DNA of 62,328 bases, from the NCBI GenBank assembly GCA_003517965.1, contig DOZO01000081.1, forward strand, positions 1 to 62,328. The letters run 5' to 3'. The translations under genes and the position numbers were made by a program. Below, one piece after another: positions 43,006 through 51,649 of this stretch (the first letter of the stretch is position 1; each line of letters starts with the position of its first letter). Under the pieces are notes generated by a model that saw nothing but the letters and a program-made list of their open reading frames with translations, had not been told where the DNA came from and made no database searches. Source of the stretch: Desulfobulbaceae bacterium. Its GTDB lineage: Bacteria > Desulfobacterota > Desulfobulbia > Desulfobulbales > Desulfurivibrionaceae.

Positions 43006-43422
43006 ATGAAAAGACTATTTTGTGTTTTACTCTTGGTGTTATTACTGTCAAATAACATTTCAGCCGCAGAGATCAAGGGTGTTGCAGTTAAGATGTTATC
43101 TAAATCAGATTTAAGTTGGGATGGAAGGATTTTGCCTGATTATCCAAAAGGCAAACCGGAAATTACAATTTTAATGATTAAAATTCAGCCGGGTGTTGTA
43201 TTGCCGTTACATAAACATCCAGTAATAAATGCTGGTATATTATTAAGTGGGGAACTGACAGTGGTGACCGATGATGGTAAAGTCTTGCAGCTCAAAACAG
43301 GTGAAGGGATCATTGAAGTTGTAAATACTTGGCATTATGGAAAAAATGAAGGCAATTTTCCAGCCGAAATCGTAGTTTTCTACGCTGGCACGAGTGATGC
43401 GCCGATTACCCTTTATCAATAG
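43006..43422 (+). CDS. Exported cupin-domain protein
   Basis: A 138-aa protein with a signal peptide (KRL, hydrophobic run, cleavage near ISA-AE) and a single cupin barrel: PGVVLPLHKHPVINAGILLSGELTVV, then GEGIIEVVNTWHYGKNEG. Two His of the first motif and a later His could bind a metal. Periplasmic; substrate unknown. GAAGGAAG precedes the ATG. Its coding sequence is markedly AT-rich compared with neighbours, hinting at acquisition. Confidence 0.78.
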   Translation: MKRLFCVLLLVLLLSNNISAAEIKGVAVKMLSKSDLSWDGRILPDYPKGKPEITILMIKIQPGVVLPLHKHPVINAGILLSGELTVVTDDGKVLQLKTGEGIIEVVNTWHYGKNEGNFPAEIVVFYAGTSDAPITLYQ

Positions 43423-43579
43423 AGAAATTGCCACACACTGCGATCACTGTTTCCCGGCGGCGCTTTTGGCGTCTGCGGACGGTTGGCTTAGGTAAGTGGC
43501 CAACGGCATGATTGGATGACTCGGGGATATGGTATGTTCCAGTCTTGAAAAAACGTCGGGCAACTGGTAGGATGCTTTC

Positions 43580-43780
43580 ATGAAACTTCTTGTCACCGTG
43601 CTTGGTCTCATCTTTGTTTTGGAAGCGATTCCCTATGTCCTTTTCCCCGAAGCTATGCAGAGGTGGTTGGGGCGTATCGGGCAGATGCCTGTCGGAACCG
43701 TACGAGCTACGGGGCTTTTTGCCCTTGGCGTCGGCCTGCTGCTCTGCTATTTTACCCAACGAACCGGACTTTTTCTTTGA
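43580..43780 (+). CDS. DUF2065 family small membrane protein (YjeT-like)
   Basis: A 66-aa protein with two hydrophobic helices (about 3-20 and 40-60) separated by PEAMQRWLGRIGQMPVGTVRATG, the DUF2065 pattern. Function is unknown; in other proteobacteria it lies near protease or tRNA genes. AGGA is 10 nt before the ATG. It precedes queA by 54 nt. Confidence 0.78.
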   Translation: MKLLVTVLGLIFVLEAIPYVLFPEAMQRWLGRIGQMPVGTVRATGLFALGVGLLLCYFTQRTGLFL

Positions 43781-43834
43781 CTGTAGAGTCCAACCCCCAG
43801 TTTTCTTTTAATCCCTTCGTGTCAGAAAATTAAA

Positions 43835-44959
43835 ATGGAATCCATAGTCAGCGCCGCTGATTTTTTGCTTGCATCCTATCAGTTCTCGCTGCCAGAGGGG
43901 AACATTGCTCAGCATCCTCTGGCTCAGCGGGATTATTCGCGGCTACTGGTGGTGGATTGTCTTGGTGAAGAGACCAGAGATCGGCATTTTTTTGATATTT
44001 GTGACTATTTTTCGGCAGGCGATCTTTTGGTGGTCAACAACACCCGTGTTTTCCCAGCTCGTCTTCTTGGCATAAAGGAAACCGGTGGCAAGGCTGAGTT
44101 GTTGATTTTGGAGTACCCGGTTGCGAAGGCAGGTACTGGTCATGGGGATGCTGATGGATGGAGGCAGGCCGAGGTTGTAGGATTGGTAAAAAGTGCCAAA
44201 AGGCCGCAGCTTGAAGGAAAGCTGTTTTTTTCGGAAAATTTGGTGGGTACGGTGCTGGCATTGCTCTCCGATGGTAAGGTGCGAGTTTCTCTGAGGTATC
44301 GGGGAGATTTGGCTCTGCTTTTGGAGCAACATGGACTGATGCCCTTGCCTCCTTATATTAACAGGGAAGAAGGTCAGACCGAAGAAGATCGGCAGCGTTA
44401 TCAGACGGTCTATGCGGAAAATCCAGGGGCAGTGGCCGCGCCTACCGCCGGACTTCATTTTACCCCTGAACTTTTGGCGAAGATTCAGGCGAAAGGGGTA
44501 CGGATAGCTCAAGTAACCTTGCATGTCGGGTATGGAACTTTTGCCCCGGTACGAGTTGAGGATATTCGGGAGCATGCGATTCACGCTGAATATCTCAAGG
44601 TTTCCGGAGAGACTGCTACGCTGGTCAACGAAACACGGATAGCTGGGGGGGTAGTCTGGGCGGTGGGCACCACCTCGGTGCGAGCCTTGGAATTTGCCGC
44701 CGATACCACGGGACGGGTCTCGGCCCGCAGTGGTTTTTGTGATCTTTATATCTATCCAGGTTATAAATTCAGGGTGGTGGATAATCTGATTACCAACTTC
44801 CATCTGCCGCAATCATCTTTGCTTTTTTTGGTCAGCGCCCTGGTCGGACGAATGCGGATTATTGCGGAATACCGGAAAGCTGTGGAAAAAGGATATAGAT
44901 TTTACAGCTACGGGGATGCCATGGTTTTGCTTACCAAGCCTCTCAGGGGGGTGAGTTAG
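43835..44959 (+). CDS. queA: S-adenosylmethionine:tRNA ribosyltransferase-isomerase
   Basis: A 374-aa enzyme that makes epoxyqueuosine in tRNA wobble positions from preQ1-tRNA and SAM. Seen: YQFSLPEGNIAQHPLAQRDYSRLLV, LLVVNNTRVFPARLLG, MPLPPYINR, NPGAVAAPTAGLHFT, LHVGYGTFAPVR, TTSVRALE and NFHLPQSSLLFLVSAL, all conserved in QueA. Slightly longer than E. coli QueA because of a loop at about residues 90-115. It converges on the fmdB-like gene with 1 nt between stop codons. Confidence 0.96.
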   Translation: MESIVSAADFLLASYQFSLPEGNIAQHPLAQRDYSRLLVVDCLGEETRDRHFFDICDYFSAGDLLVVNNTRVFPARLLGIKETGGKAELLILEYPVAKAGTGHGDADGWRQAEVVGLVKSAKRPQLEGKLFFSENLVGTVLALLSDGKVRVSLRYRGDLALLLEQHGLMPLPPYINREEGQTEEDRQRYQTVYAENPGAVAAPTAGLHFTPELLAKIQAKGVRIAQVTLHVGYGTFAPVRVEDIREHAIHAEYLKVSGETATLVNETRIAGGVVWAVGTTSVRALEFAADTTGRVSARSGFCDLYIYPGYKFRVVDNLITNFHLPQSSLLFLVSALVGRMRIIAEYRKAVEKGYRFYSYGDAMVLLTKPLRGVS

Positions 44960-44960
44960 C

Positions 44961-45239
44961 TCATTCGCATTTACACTTGCAGGCGGAAACTTCCTTGGCC
45001 GGACAGGACGAGGCTGCGTCGGAGCATGTTGTCGGGCAGGACGGGCTTGTCTTGCCGGGGTTGTTGCTGTAACCATCTGAGTACCAGCCACCGCCTTTCA
45101 GCTGGAATGAACTCATGGAGATAATCTTCTTCAGGGTTCCTGAGCAGATTGGGCAGGTGGTCAGTGGTTTGTCGGCCAGGCTCTGTTGCACTTCAAGTAT
45201 ATCCTGGCAAGTCTCACACTGGTATTCATAAATAGGCAT
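44961..45239 (-). CDS. FmdB family zinc-ribbon protein
   Basis: A 92-aa protein beginning MPIYEYQCETCQDILEVQQ with CPICSG 20 residues later: the FmdB/CxxC_CxxC_SSSS zinc ribbon, followed by the ISMSSFQLKGGGWYSDGY motif. The C-terminal tail is Cys-rich and ends in a CKCKCE stretch, possibly metal binding. Proposed regulator; function unproven. GGAGG is 8 nt before the ATG at 45239. Confidence 0.87.
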   Translation of the reverse strand: MPIYEYQCETCQDILEVQQSLADKPLTTCPICSGTLKKIISMSSFQLKGGGWYSDGYSNNPGKTSPSCPTTCSDAASSCPAKEVSACKCKCE

Positions 45240-45486
45240 TTCTGGTCCCTCCATTTTGAGTCCAGTACGGTAATTGCTTACAAAAAAGTGCTGGAAACAG
45301 TCAACTGTTCTGTTTCCAGCGAAATATCTGTTCACTTACGATATTTTAAGGTATGGCAAGTTCCAGAAATGAGTTGTATTTTAATGCTGGTTGCCTGATC
45401 TGTCAATGGCCGTAACAATGTTACATAGTGGATTAATTGGCGGAGTGTGGTGTGGGACTTGCCTTGAAAAAAAATGAGGGACAGAC

Positions 45487-45810
45487 GTGCAAAGAATAAT
45501 GTTAGCCCAAGCTGGCCCGGGAATGATTCTGGCAAAGGAAATTCTGAATCCTGAGGGGATGGTTCTTTGCGGTGCGGGTACCTCATTGACCCCGGGCCTG
45601 ATCGAGCGCTTGGCCGGTTTTGAGATCTTTGACGTTACGGTGGAAGGGCATCCCGTTAATATCGAGGGGGAAAAAACCTTGCGTGAGGAATTGCAAGAGA
45701 TTGATTTGCGCTTTCAGCGGGTTGAAGACATAGCGCCGCTCATGTATCTAAAGAAGCGGATTCAAGCAAGGTTGGTGGCCTCGCGGAGTTTAGAGGCCGT
45801 TACGAAATAG
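45487..45810 (+). CDS. Conserved hypothetical protein upstream of HDOD
   Basis: A 107-aa protein: LAQAGPGMILAKEILNPEGMVLCGAGTSLTPGLIERLAGFEIFDVTVEGHPV, then a helical C-terminus. The first half resembles the short domain found at the N-terminus of many HD-GYP/HDOD proteins (xLxxGMxLAxxVxxxxGxxLLxxGTxLT). It starts at GTG 45487 with GAGGGA upstream. Located 46 nt before an HDOD gene, it may be a separate partner of that protein. Family function unknown. Confidence 0.7.
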   Translation: MQRIMLAQAGPGMILAKEILNPEGMVLCGAGTSLTPGLIERLAGFEIFDVTVEGHPVNIEGEKTLREELQEIDLRFQRVEDIAPLMYLKKRIQARLVASRSLEAVTK

Positions 45811-45856
45811 CGATATGTTTTTATATTTTGGTATACATTTTTAGTGGTGGTTTACG

Positions 45857-46723
45857 ATGGATGAGCAAAAACGTGCCCAGTTTAAAAAGGTGCTGCGGGA
45901 GATAAAAAATCTGCCGACCTTACCAGGAATTGTTGCCAAGCTGGCCAAGATGGCGGAGAATCCTGATACGACCACAGAGCAGATGGGACGGTTGATTAGT
46001 AAGGATCATATTCTGGCCAGTAAATTGCTTAAGCTGGTCAATTCGGCTTTCTATGGTTTTCCGCAGCGGATCAGTTCCTTAAACAGTGCCATTATCCTGC
46101 TTGGTTTTAATGTTATCAAGAGTCTGATCATCAGTGCTTCCATCTTTGATGTCATGGAGGAGCAGGATGTTGAGCTTTGGGAGCATTCCCTGGGCTGTGC
46201 CGTGGTCAGTAATGTGCTGGCCCGGCATCTGGGGGTGAAGGACCCGGAAGAGATTAGCACCGCCGGGCTTATTCATGATCTTGGCAAGGTTGCCATAAAA
46301 ATGGAGTTGCCCAAAGAGTATGCAATGATCACGGAGCTGTCTCAGGAGAAAAAAATCTCAAGGCTTGAGGCAGAACGGGAGATTCTGGGTTTGGATCATG
46401 CCGAGGTGGGAAGCTGGCTTGCCAAGAGCTGGAACCTTCCCAACAAGCTGGTTGAGCCTATTGCCTGCCATCATGATCCGCAACTTGCCAAAGAAGAACG
46501 GGTTGCCAGCGCTATTGTTCATTTTGCCAATATCATGATCAGGGGGCTTGGCTATGGGCATGCCGGAGATATTTGGGTGCCACCGTTAAATAACAAGGCC
46601 TGGAAATTGCTCGACCTTGCCCCGGCTGATATTGATCCGCTGTTGCATGAGATCGAGGAGAAACTTTGGGATGTCAAGGGTTTCAGTCTTGATGTTCAAT
46701 CGGTTCCGGAAGAGGCGGCATGA
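45857..46723 (+). CDS. HDOD domain signalling protein
   Basis: A 288-aa protein with an HDOD domain (about 15-215): LPTLPGIVAKLAKMAENPDTT, ISKDHILASKLLKLVNSAFYG, AGLIHDLGKVA and DHAEVGSWLAKSWNLP. HDOD proteins are non-enzymatic or degenerate HD relatives linked to cyclic-di-GMP, motility and stress. Here an HDxGK-like motif (IHDLGK) is kept. Followed by a diguanylate cyclase, suggesting a signalling module. Confidence 0.9.
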   Translation: MDEQKRAQFKKVLREIKNLPTLPGIVAKLAKMAENPDTTTEQMGRLISKDHILASKLLKLVNSAFYGFPQRISSLNSAIILLGFNVIKSLIISASIFDVMEEQDVELWEHSLGCAVVSNVLARHLGVKDPEEISTAGLIHDLGKVAIKMELPKEYAMITELSQEKKISRLEAEREILGLDHAEVGSWLAKSWNLPNKLVEPIACHHDPQLAKEERVASAIVHFANIMIRGLGYGHAGDIWVPPLNNKAWKLLDLAPADIDPLLHEIEEKLWDVKGFSLDVQSVPEEAA

Positions 46724-46759
46724 TGGTTTTTTTTGCTGTACGTTTGAGATGGTGAGAAG

Positions 46760-47689
46760 ATGTCCCGTATCCTGATTGCTGGCAGCGACTCGCTGATCTT
46801 GCCGGAATGCCGGCTCTTTTTGGAAGACAGGGGCTTTACAATACAACATTGCGCTAATTTACCCGGGGCCTTGGCGCAGGTTTTGGAAGATCCGCCGGAT
46901 CTGCTGATTACGGAAAAGGGATTTTCCGGCAAGAATGGTGATATCGAATTGATCCGGGCCGTTAAGGCCTGTCTGCAAAAGGCCAATATCCCAATTTTTC
47001 TGATCGCAGACGAAACTCAGCTCCAAGTGGAACTGGATTGGAATAATTATCCGGTGGATGACATCATCATTCGGCCATTTACCCCCGAGGTTTTGCTTAC
47101 CAGAATCCGTCTGGCCGAATCCCGCATGATCAGGGCCTTTGACAATAATCCTCTCAGTCGGCTTCCTGGTAACACCTCGATCATCCGGGCCATCCAGCGG
47201 GTGCTTTGCGAGGTGGAAGGCTATGCTGTCTGTTATGTAGATATTGACAACTTCAAGCCCTATAATGACCGATATGGTTTTACCCGTGGGGATGAAGTGA
47301 TTCTGATGGTGGCCAGGGTTATGGTCAATGCGGTGGATGAACTTGCCAGAAAAGGCAGTTTTGTCGGGCATATCGGTGGGGATGATTTTGTTTTTATCGT
47401 TCGGGAAGAGATGCTGGAGAAGGTTTGTAAAAAGATCCTGGCCAATTTCGATCTGGTGCGGAATATGTTCTTGAGTGCGGAGGATATTGCGGTGGGCGAG
47501 TTTATCGGGTTGGACCGCCAGGATCGGGAGACACGTTTTGGACTGTTGAGCCTTTCCCTCGCGGTGGTGATTACCGGTGACGGCAGATACACTCATTATG
47601 GCGAGGTTTCTTCAGTGGCTTCCCAGCTTAAGCATTGCGTGAAAAAACTGGATGGCAGCAATTATATGATTGAACGGCGGGATATATAG
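46760..47689 (+). CDS. Receiver-GGDEF diguanylate cyclase with degenerate receiver
   Basis: A 309-aa protein: receiver-like domain (1-120) and GGDEF domain (about 135-305). The GGDEF active site is GGDDF (HIGGDDFVFI), with YVDIDNFKPYNDRYGFTRGDEVI before it, so c-di-GMP synthesis is likely. The receiver lacks the usual phospho-Asp: DLLITEKGFSG has Glu in place of Asp. It may thus be a constitutive or ligand-operated input. No obvious inhibitory RxxD site. Confidence 0.88.
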   Translation: MSRILIAGSDSLILPECRLFLEDRGFTIQHCANLPGALAQVLEDPPDLLITEKGFSGKNGDIELIRAVKACLQKANIPIFLIADETQLQVELDWNNYPVDDIIIRPFTPEVLLTRIRLAESRMIRAFDNNPLSRLPGNTSIIRAIQRVLCEVEGYAVCYVDIDNFKPYNDRYGFTRGDEVILMVARVMVNAVDELARKGSFVGHIGGDDFVFIVREEMLEKVCKKILANFDLVRNMFLSAEDIAVGEFIGLDRQDRETRFGLLSLSLAVVITGDGRYTHYGEVSSVASQLKHCVKKLDGSNYMIERRDI

Positions 47690-47747
47690 CGGAGCTCAAG
47701 AACATGGGGAAATTACTGGTTGAAATGATGGCGGAGTTGGTTCAGGC

Positions 47748-48551
47748 ATGATCGGTATTTTTGATTCTGGGGTGGGCGGGATGACGGTGGCCAAGGCTGT
47801 TGAACAGCTTTTGCCGCAATATCGTCTGGCCTATTTCGGCGATCTGGCTCGAACCCCTTATGGTTCTAAGAGTCCAGAAACCATTATCGCCTATGCCCGG
47901 CAGAATACAGAGTTTCTTCTCGGCCAGGGAGCGAAGATTATCATTGTTGCTTGCAATACCGCGGCCAGCGTGGCCTCTGAGATTCTTCAACAGGAGTTTT
48001 CCGTACCCATTTTTGAGGTCATCACCCCGGCGGTAAGCAAGGCCATTGCTACAAGCCGCTCAGGTCGGATCGGGGTTATTGGCACCCGGGCCACCATCAA
48101 AAGTGGGGTCTATGAAAAAAAGATCCTGGCCGAGCAGCCGGAATTCACCGTCTATTCCCAAGCCTGCCCCCTGCTGGTTCCCCTGGTTGAGGAAGGCTGG
48201 CTGAACAAACGGGAAACCAAGATGATCCTCCGTCGTTACCTCCAGCCTTTGCGGCTGAGGCAGGTGGATACTTTTGTCCTGGGTTGCACCCATTATCCGC
48301 TCCTTAAGGATTTGATTCAGTCGCGCATTGGCAAACGGGTGACGATTATTGATTCTTCTGAGGTGGTGGCGGAAAGTCTGGCTCTTTTTCTGGAGAATAA
48401 TCCGGCCATCGAGCAGCAGCTCGAACGCAACGGAGAAAGTCATTATTATGTTTCTGATGTAACCGAGGCGGCTGTTGATATAGCCAGAAAGGTTTTTGGC
48501 CGACCCATTACCCTGGAAAAGGTGGTCTCTGATATTTTCAGGAGCCGTTAA
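47748..48551 (+). CDS. murI: Glutamate racemase
   Basis: A 267-aa cofactor-independent racemase making D-Glu for peptidoglycan. IGIFDSGVGGMTVAKAV, YFGDLARTPYGSKS, VACNTAASVAS (first catalytic Cys) and VLGCTHYPLLKD (second catalytic Cys) are all present. ATG at 47748 lies 58 nt after the cyclase. Normal length. Confidence 0.96.
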   Translation: MIGIFDSGVGGMTVAKAVEQLLPQYRLAYFGDLARTPYGSKSPETIIAYARQNTEFLLGQGAKIIIVACNTAASVASEILQQEFSVPIFEVITPAVSKAIATSRSGRIGVIGTRATIKSGVYEKKILAEQPEFTVYSQACPLLVPLVEEGWLNKRETKMILRRYLQPLRLRQVDTFVLGCTHYPLLKDLIQSRIGKRVTIIDSSEVVAESLALFLENNPAIEQQLERNGESHYYVSDVTEAAVDIARKVFGRPITLEKVVSDIFRSR

Positions 48552-48587
48552 TACTGCTGCCGTTCTGAGCAAAAGGAGTCATTTGTC

Positions 48588-49262
48588 ATGAGTCGTATGT
48601 TTTTTTACCCAAAGCCCTTGGTTTCTCTGTTAATTGTCTTCATGTTCCTGGCAGCCTTTCCTGGTTCAAGTCACTGTGCTACCTTGACACCTCTGGAACT
48701 GGCCCAGAAACTCCAGGCCCGCTATGAGGAAACCAAAACGATGGCTGCCGATTTCAAGCAGTCCACCTCGGTGCCGATGAGTAGCCGTAAACGCCTTGGG
48801 GCTGGCAAGGTAGTGATCTCCAAGCCTGGCCGCATCCGTTGGGACTACCAGACCCCGGATCGGCAGGTGTTGATCAGCGACGGCAAGAAGGTCTCCATGT
48901 ATGTGGCCAGTTCCGCCCAGATGGTGGTGCAGCCGGTTTCGCAATATATCAATTCTGATGTCACCTATGCCTTCTTTGCTGGCACCGGCAATATCGTCCG
49001 TGATTTCAAGGTGTTGCCGTCGGAAAGGCAGGAGATTTCTGGTTTGAAGGCGATAAAGCTCGTGCCCAAGACTGCACATCCTCAGGTGGATTACCTTCAT
49101 ATCTGGATCGACGAGAATTTCATGATGCGCCGTCTTGAGATCGTTGATCTTTTCGGTAGCATAACCAATCTTGTTTTTGAAAATGTCAGACGAAACGAAC
49201 CGATTTCGCAGGATATTTTCGTTTTCACTCCGCCGTTGGGCACTGAAATTATTGAGCAGTAA
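48588..49262 (+). CDS. lolA: LolA-family outer-membrane lipoprotein carrier
   Basis: A 224-aa periplasmic protein with a signal peptide (residues 1-32, ending near SHC-AT). LAQKLQARYEETKTMAADFKQSTS, GKVVISKPGRIRWDYQTPDRQVLISDGKKVSMYV and QVDYLHIWIDENFMMRRLEIVDLFG match LolA, which carries lipoproteins across the periplasm. AAAGGAG precedes the ATG. The next gene starts 2 nt after its stop. Confidence 0.9.
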   Translation: MSRMFFYPKPLVSLLIVFMFLAAFPGSSHCATLTPLELAQKLQARYEETKTMAADFKQSTSVPMSSRKRLGAGKVVISKPGRIRWDYQTPDRQVLISDGKKVSMYVASSAQMVVQPVSQYINSDVTYAFFAGTGNIVRDFKVLPSERQEISGLKAIKLVPKTAHPQVDYLHIWIDENFMMRRLEIVDLFGSITNLVFENVRRNEPISQDIFVFTPPLGTEIIEQ

Positions 49263-49264
49263 GG

Positions 49265-51100
49265 ATGGTTGGAAACACAGACCAGTTGTCGCGTCCGTTT
49301 CATTTGGGCCTGATTGCTATGCCATGGGCGTTGTTCAACCGGCCTTCAGTGCAGTTGGGGGCGCTCAAGGGCTATCTGATGCGAGAGATGCCGGAGGTGC
49401 GGGTTACCGGTCTGCATCCGTATCTGGGTTTGGCCAAGGCCATTGGTCTTGATCTCTATCAGGAAATTTCCAAGGATGTCTGGCTCTGCGAAGGGATGTA
49501 TGCCGGGTTGCTTTTTCCTCAACAGCGTGCGGAGTTGGTGGGGTTTTTATCTAAAAGGCTCAAGCACTGCAAGGCAGCAGGTGTATTTTCCATAGAGAGT
49601 CTTTGGCAACGAGTGGATGAGCATCTGCGGCATTGGCTTGCCCTACAGGATTGGGGACAGTTTGATCTGATTGGTTTTTCTGTTTGTTTTAACCAGTTGC
49701 TGGCCTCTCTTTATGCGGCACAACAGATCAAGGCGTTGCGACCGCGGCTGCCCATTGTCTTTGGTGGCTCTTCCTGCGTTGCCGAAATGGGCAGCTCGTT
49801 GCTGGAGTCCTTTCCCTGGCTTGATTATGTGGTGCCTGGCGAAGGGGAGCTGCCGTTGGCTAACCTCTGTCAGGTGTTGTCCGGGCGGCATGCTATTCTA
49901 TCCCCTCAGACCATGACCAGAAAGACATTTACAAACGGGCAGAGCTTTACCGGTGACCAGCTCAAGACTTTGGGCGTATTGCCGACTCCTGACTACGATG
50001 ATTATTTTTCCGACCTGCGCCGGGAGTTTTCCGGGGAGCCCTTTATCCCGGAGCTGCCGGTGGAGTTTTCCCGGGGCTGCTGGTGGGGGAAATGCACCTT
50101 CTGTAATCTCAACCTCCAGTGGCATGGCTACCGGGGCAAGACTGCGGTGCAGATGGAGCGGGAGGTGCTGGATCTGTCCGCCTGGCATGGCTGTCTCGAT
50201 TTCAGCTTTACGGATAACGTATTGCCCGGCAAGGAGGCCCCGGCTTTTTTTGCCAGGATGGCCTCCGGGGAAAAGGACTTCCGTTTTTTTGCCGAAATTA
50301 GGGTCAATCAGCGAGGGGAAACCCTCAAAGGCTATCGACAGGGCGGGTTGCTGGCGGTGCAGGCAGGGATCGAGGCTCTCAGTCAGGGGCTTCTGGAACG
50401 GATGCGCAAGGGGGCCACGGTCATGGAGAACCTATCCCTGATGAAGGAGAGCCTTGCCCTGGGCATCCGCTTGGATGGGAACCTGATCACCTGTTTTCCC
50501 CAATCCACCGAGGCGGAGGTGCAGGAAACCCTGGTCAATCTTGATTTCGTCCTGCCCTTTACCCCCTTGACCGCCGCGACTTTCTTTCTTGGTTATGGTT
50601 GTGAGGTAGCCTGCAAGCCCGATGCTTACGGCATCCGCGCCATAGTCCAGCATCCCCATAATCGCAAGCTCTTTCCGCCGCAGATCATGCCGGATCTGAC
50701 CCTGCTCATCAATGACTATCGTGGAGATCGGGCGCGTCAGCGCAGGCTCTGGCAGCCGGTGGTCAAAAAAATCCGCGCTTGGCAATGGTTTCACGAGGCA
50801 AGGCGAAGCCCTGCCCATCTGCTCCCGCCGCTTTCTTACCGTGACGCGGGTAACCTGCTGATCATCCGGCAGGAATTGCCTGGACAGGCGACCCTGCATC
50901 ACCGGTTACGCGGGGCTTCCAGATCTATCTATCTTGCCTGCGAAACCATAGTCGAATTCTCTGAACTCACCCTTTTATTTCCTAAGCTTGGCGCGGTGGG
51001 GTTGGCAACTTTTCTTGATGAACTCACGGCAAAACGGTTGCTCTTTGCCCAGGGAACAAGGTATCTTGCCCTGGCGGTACATACGGGAAAAAGGTTATGA
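49265..51100 (+). CDS. B12-binding-type radical SAM protein (RiPP maturase-like, rSAM_ocin_1-related)
   Basis: A 611-aa protein. Residues about 15-230 form a cobalamin-binding-like domain (LGLIAMPWALFNRPSVQLGALKGYL, VFGGSSCVAEMG, YVVPGEGELPLANL). The radical SAM core begins EFSRGCWWGKCTFCNLNLQW. The cluster cysteines are C272, C277 and C280, an unusual C-x4-C-x2-C instead of C-x3-C-x2-C. The SRGCWWG..CTFC form resembles RiPP maturation radical SAM protein 1, but no precursor peptide gene is visible. It overlaps cobU by 4 nt, so it is co-translated with cobalamin genes. Reaction unknown. Confidence 0.75.
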   Translation: MVGNTDQLSRPFHLGLIAMPWALFNRPSVQLGALKGYLMREMPEVRVTGLHPYLGLAKAIGLDLYQEISKDVWLCEGMYAGLLFPQQRAELVGFLSKRLKHCKAAGVFSIESLWQRVDEHLRHWLALQDWGQFDLIGFSVCFNQLLASLYAAQQIKALRPRLPIVFGGSSCVAEMGSSLLESFPWLDYVVPGEGELPLANLCQVLSGRHAILSPQTMTRKTFTNGQSFTGDQLKTLGVLPTPDYDDYFSDLRREFSGEPFIPELPVEFSRGCWWGKCTFCNLNLQWHGYRGKTAVQMEREVLDLSAWHGCLDFSFTDNVLPGKEAPAFFARMASGEKDFRFFAEIRVNQRGETLKGYRQGGLLAVQAGIEALSQGLLERMRKGATVMENLSLMKESLALGIRLDGNLITCFPQSTEAEVQETLVNLDFVLPFTPLTAATFFLGYGCEVACKPDAYGIRAIVQHPHNRKLFPPQIMPDLTLLINDYRGDRARQRRLWQPVVKKIRAWQWFHEARRSPAHLLPPLSYRDAGNLLIIRQELPGQATLHHRLRGASRSIYLACETIVEFSELTLLFPKLGAVGLATFLDELTAKRLLFAQGTRYLALAVHTGKRL

Positions 51101-51648
51101 CAAATATTGATGGGATCAAACAGCTCCCTGTGAAAAAACTGGTGCTTGGCGGCTGTCGGAGCGGTAAGAGTCGCTACGCTGAACACTGGGTTAGCGAGAA
51201 CTTTTCCGACAGGGTTTTTGTCGCCACTCTGGAAGCCAAAAACGATGTGGAGATGGATCAGCGCATCGCCATGCACTTGCAGAGTCGGGGCAGCGGCTGG
51301 ATGACTGTCGAAGAGCCACTGGATCTGGTCGGGGTGCTGGAGAAAAATGCGACCGGGGCCGAGGTTTTTTTGGTGGATTGTCTGACCATGTGGCTTACTA
51401 ATATGATGATGCGGGACTTCAGCGACGAAAAAATCCAGGACCAGGTTGTCAGGTTGGCCGAGACTGTGCGCGGCCTTGGCGCTTCGGTGGTGCTGGTTGC
51501 TAATGAGGTTGGTTTCGGGATCGTGCCGGAATCGCCTCTGGGCCGTCGTTTTCGCGATCTGGCTGGTTGGACCAATCAGCAGATGGCCTTGGTCTGCCAG
51601 CAGGTAGTTCTGGTGGTTGCTGGTTTGCCCCTGCGCTTCAAGGGTTAA
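51097..51648 (+). CDS. cobU: Bifunctional adenosylcobinamide kinase/adenosylcobinamide-phosphate guanylyltransferase
   Basis: A 183-aa enzyme of lower-ligand loop assembly in cobalamin synthesis. P-loop LVLGGCRSGKSRYAE (about 16-30), VDCLTMWLTN, and VANEVGFGIVPESPLGRRFRDLAGWTNQ are characteristic CobU motifs. The guanylylated His region is IAMHLQSRGSGWMTVEEP. Overlaps the radical SAM gene (ATGA) and is followed 1 nt later by cobD. Confidence 0.93.
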   Translation: MTNIDGIKQLPVKKLVLGGCRSGKSRYAEHWVSENFSDRVFVATLEAKNDVEMDQRIAMHLQSRGSGWMTVEEPLDLVGVLEKNATGAEVFLVDCLTMWLTNMMMRDFSDEKIQDQVVRLAETVRGLGASVVLVANEVGFGIVPESPLGRRFRDLAGWTNQQMALVCQQVVLVVAGLPLRFKG

Positions 51649-51649
51649 A

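Noticed and set aside
49265..51100. A RiPP biosynthetic cluster
   Set aside because: The radical SAM protein resembles RiPP maturases, but no precursor peptide, leader recognition element, protease or exporter is nearby; neighbours are lolA, cobU and cobD.
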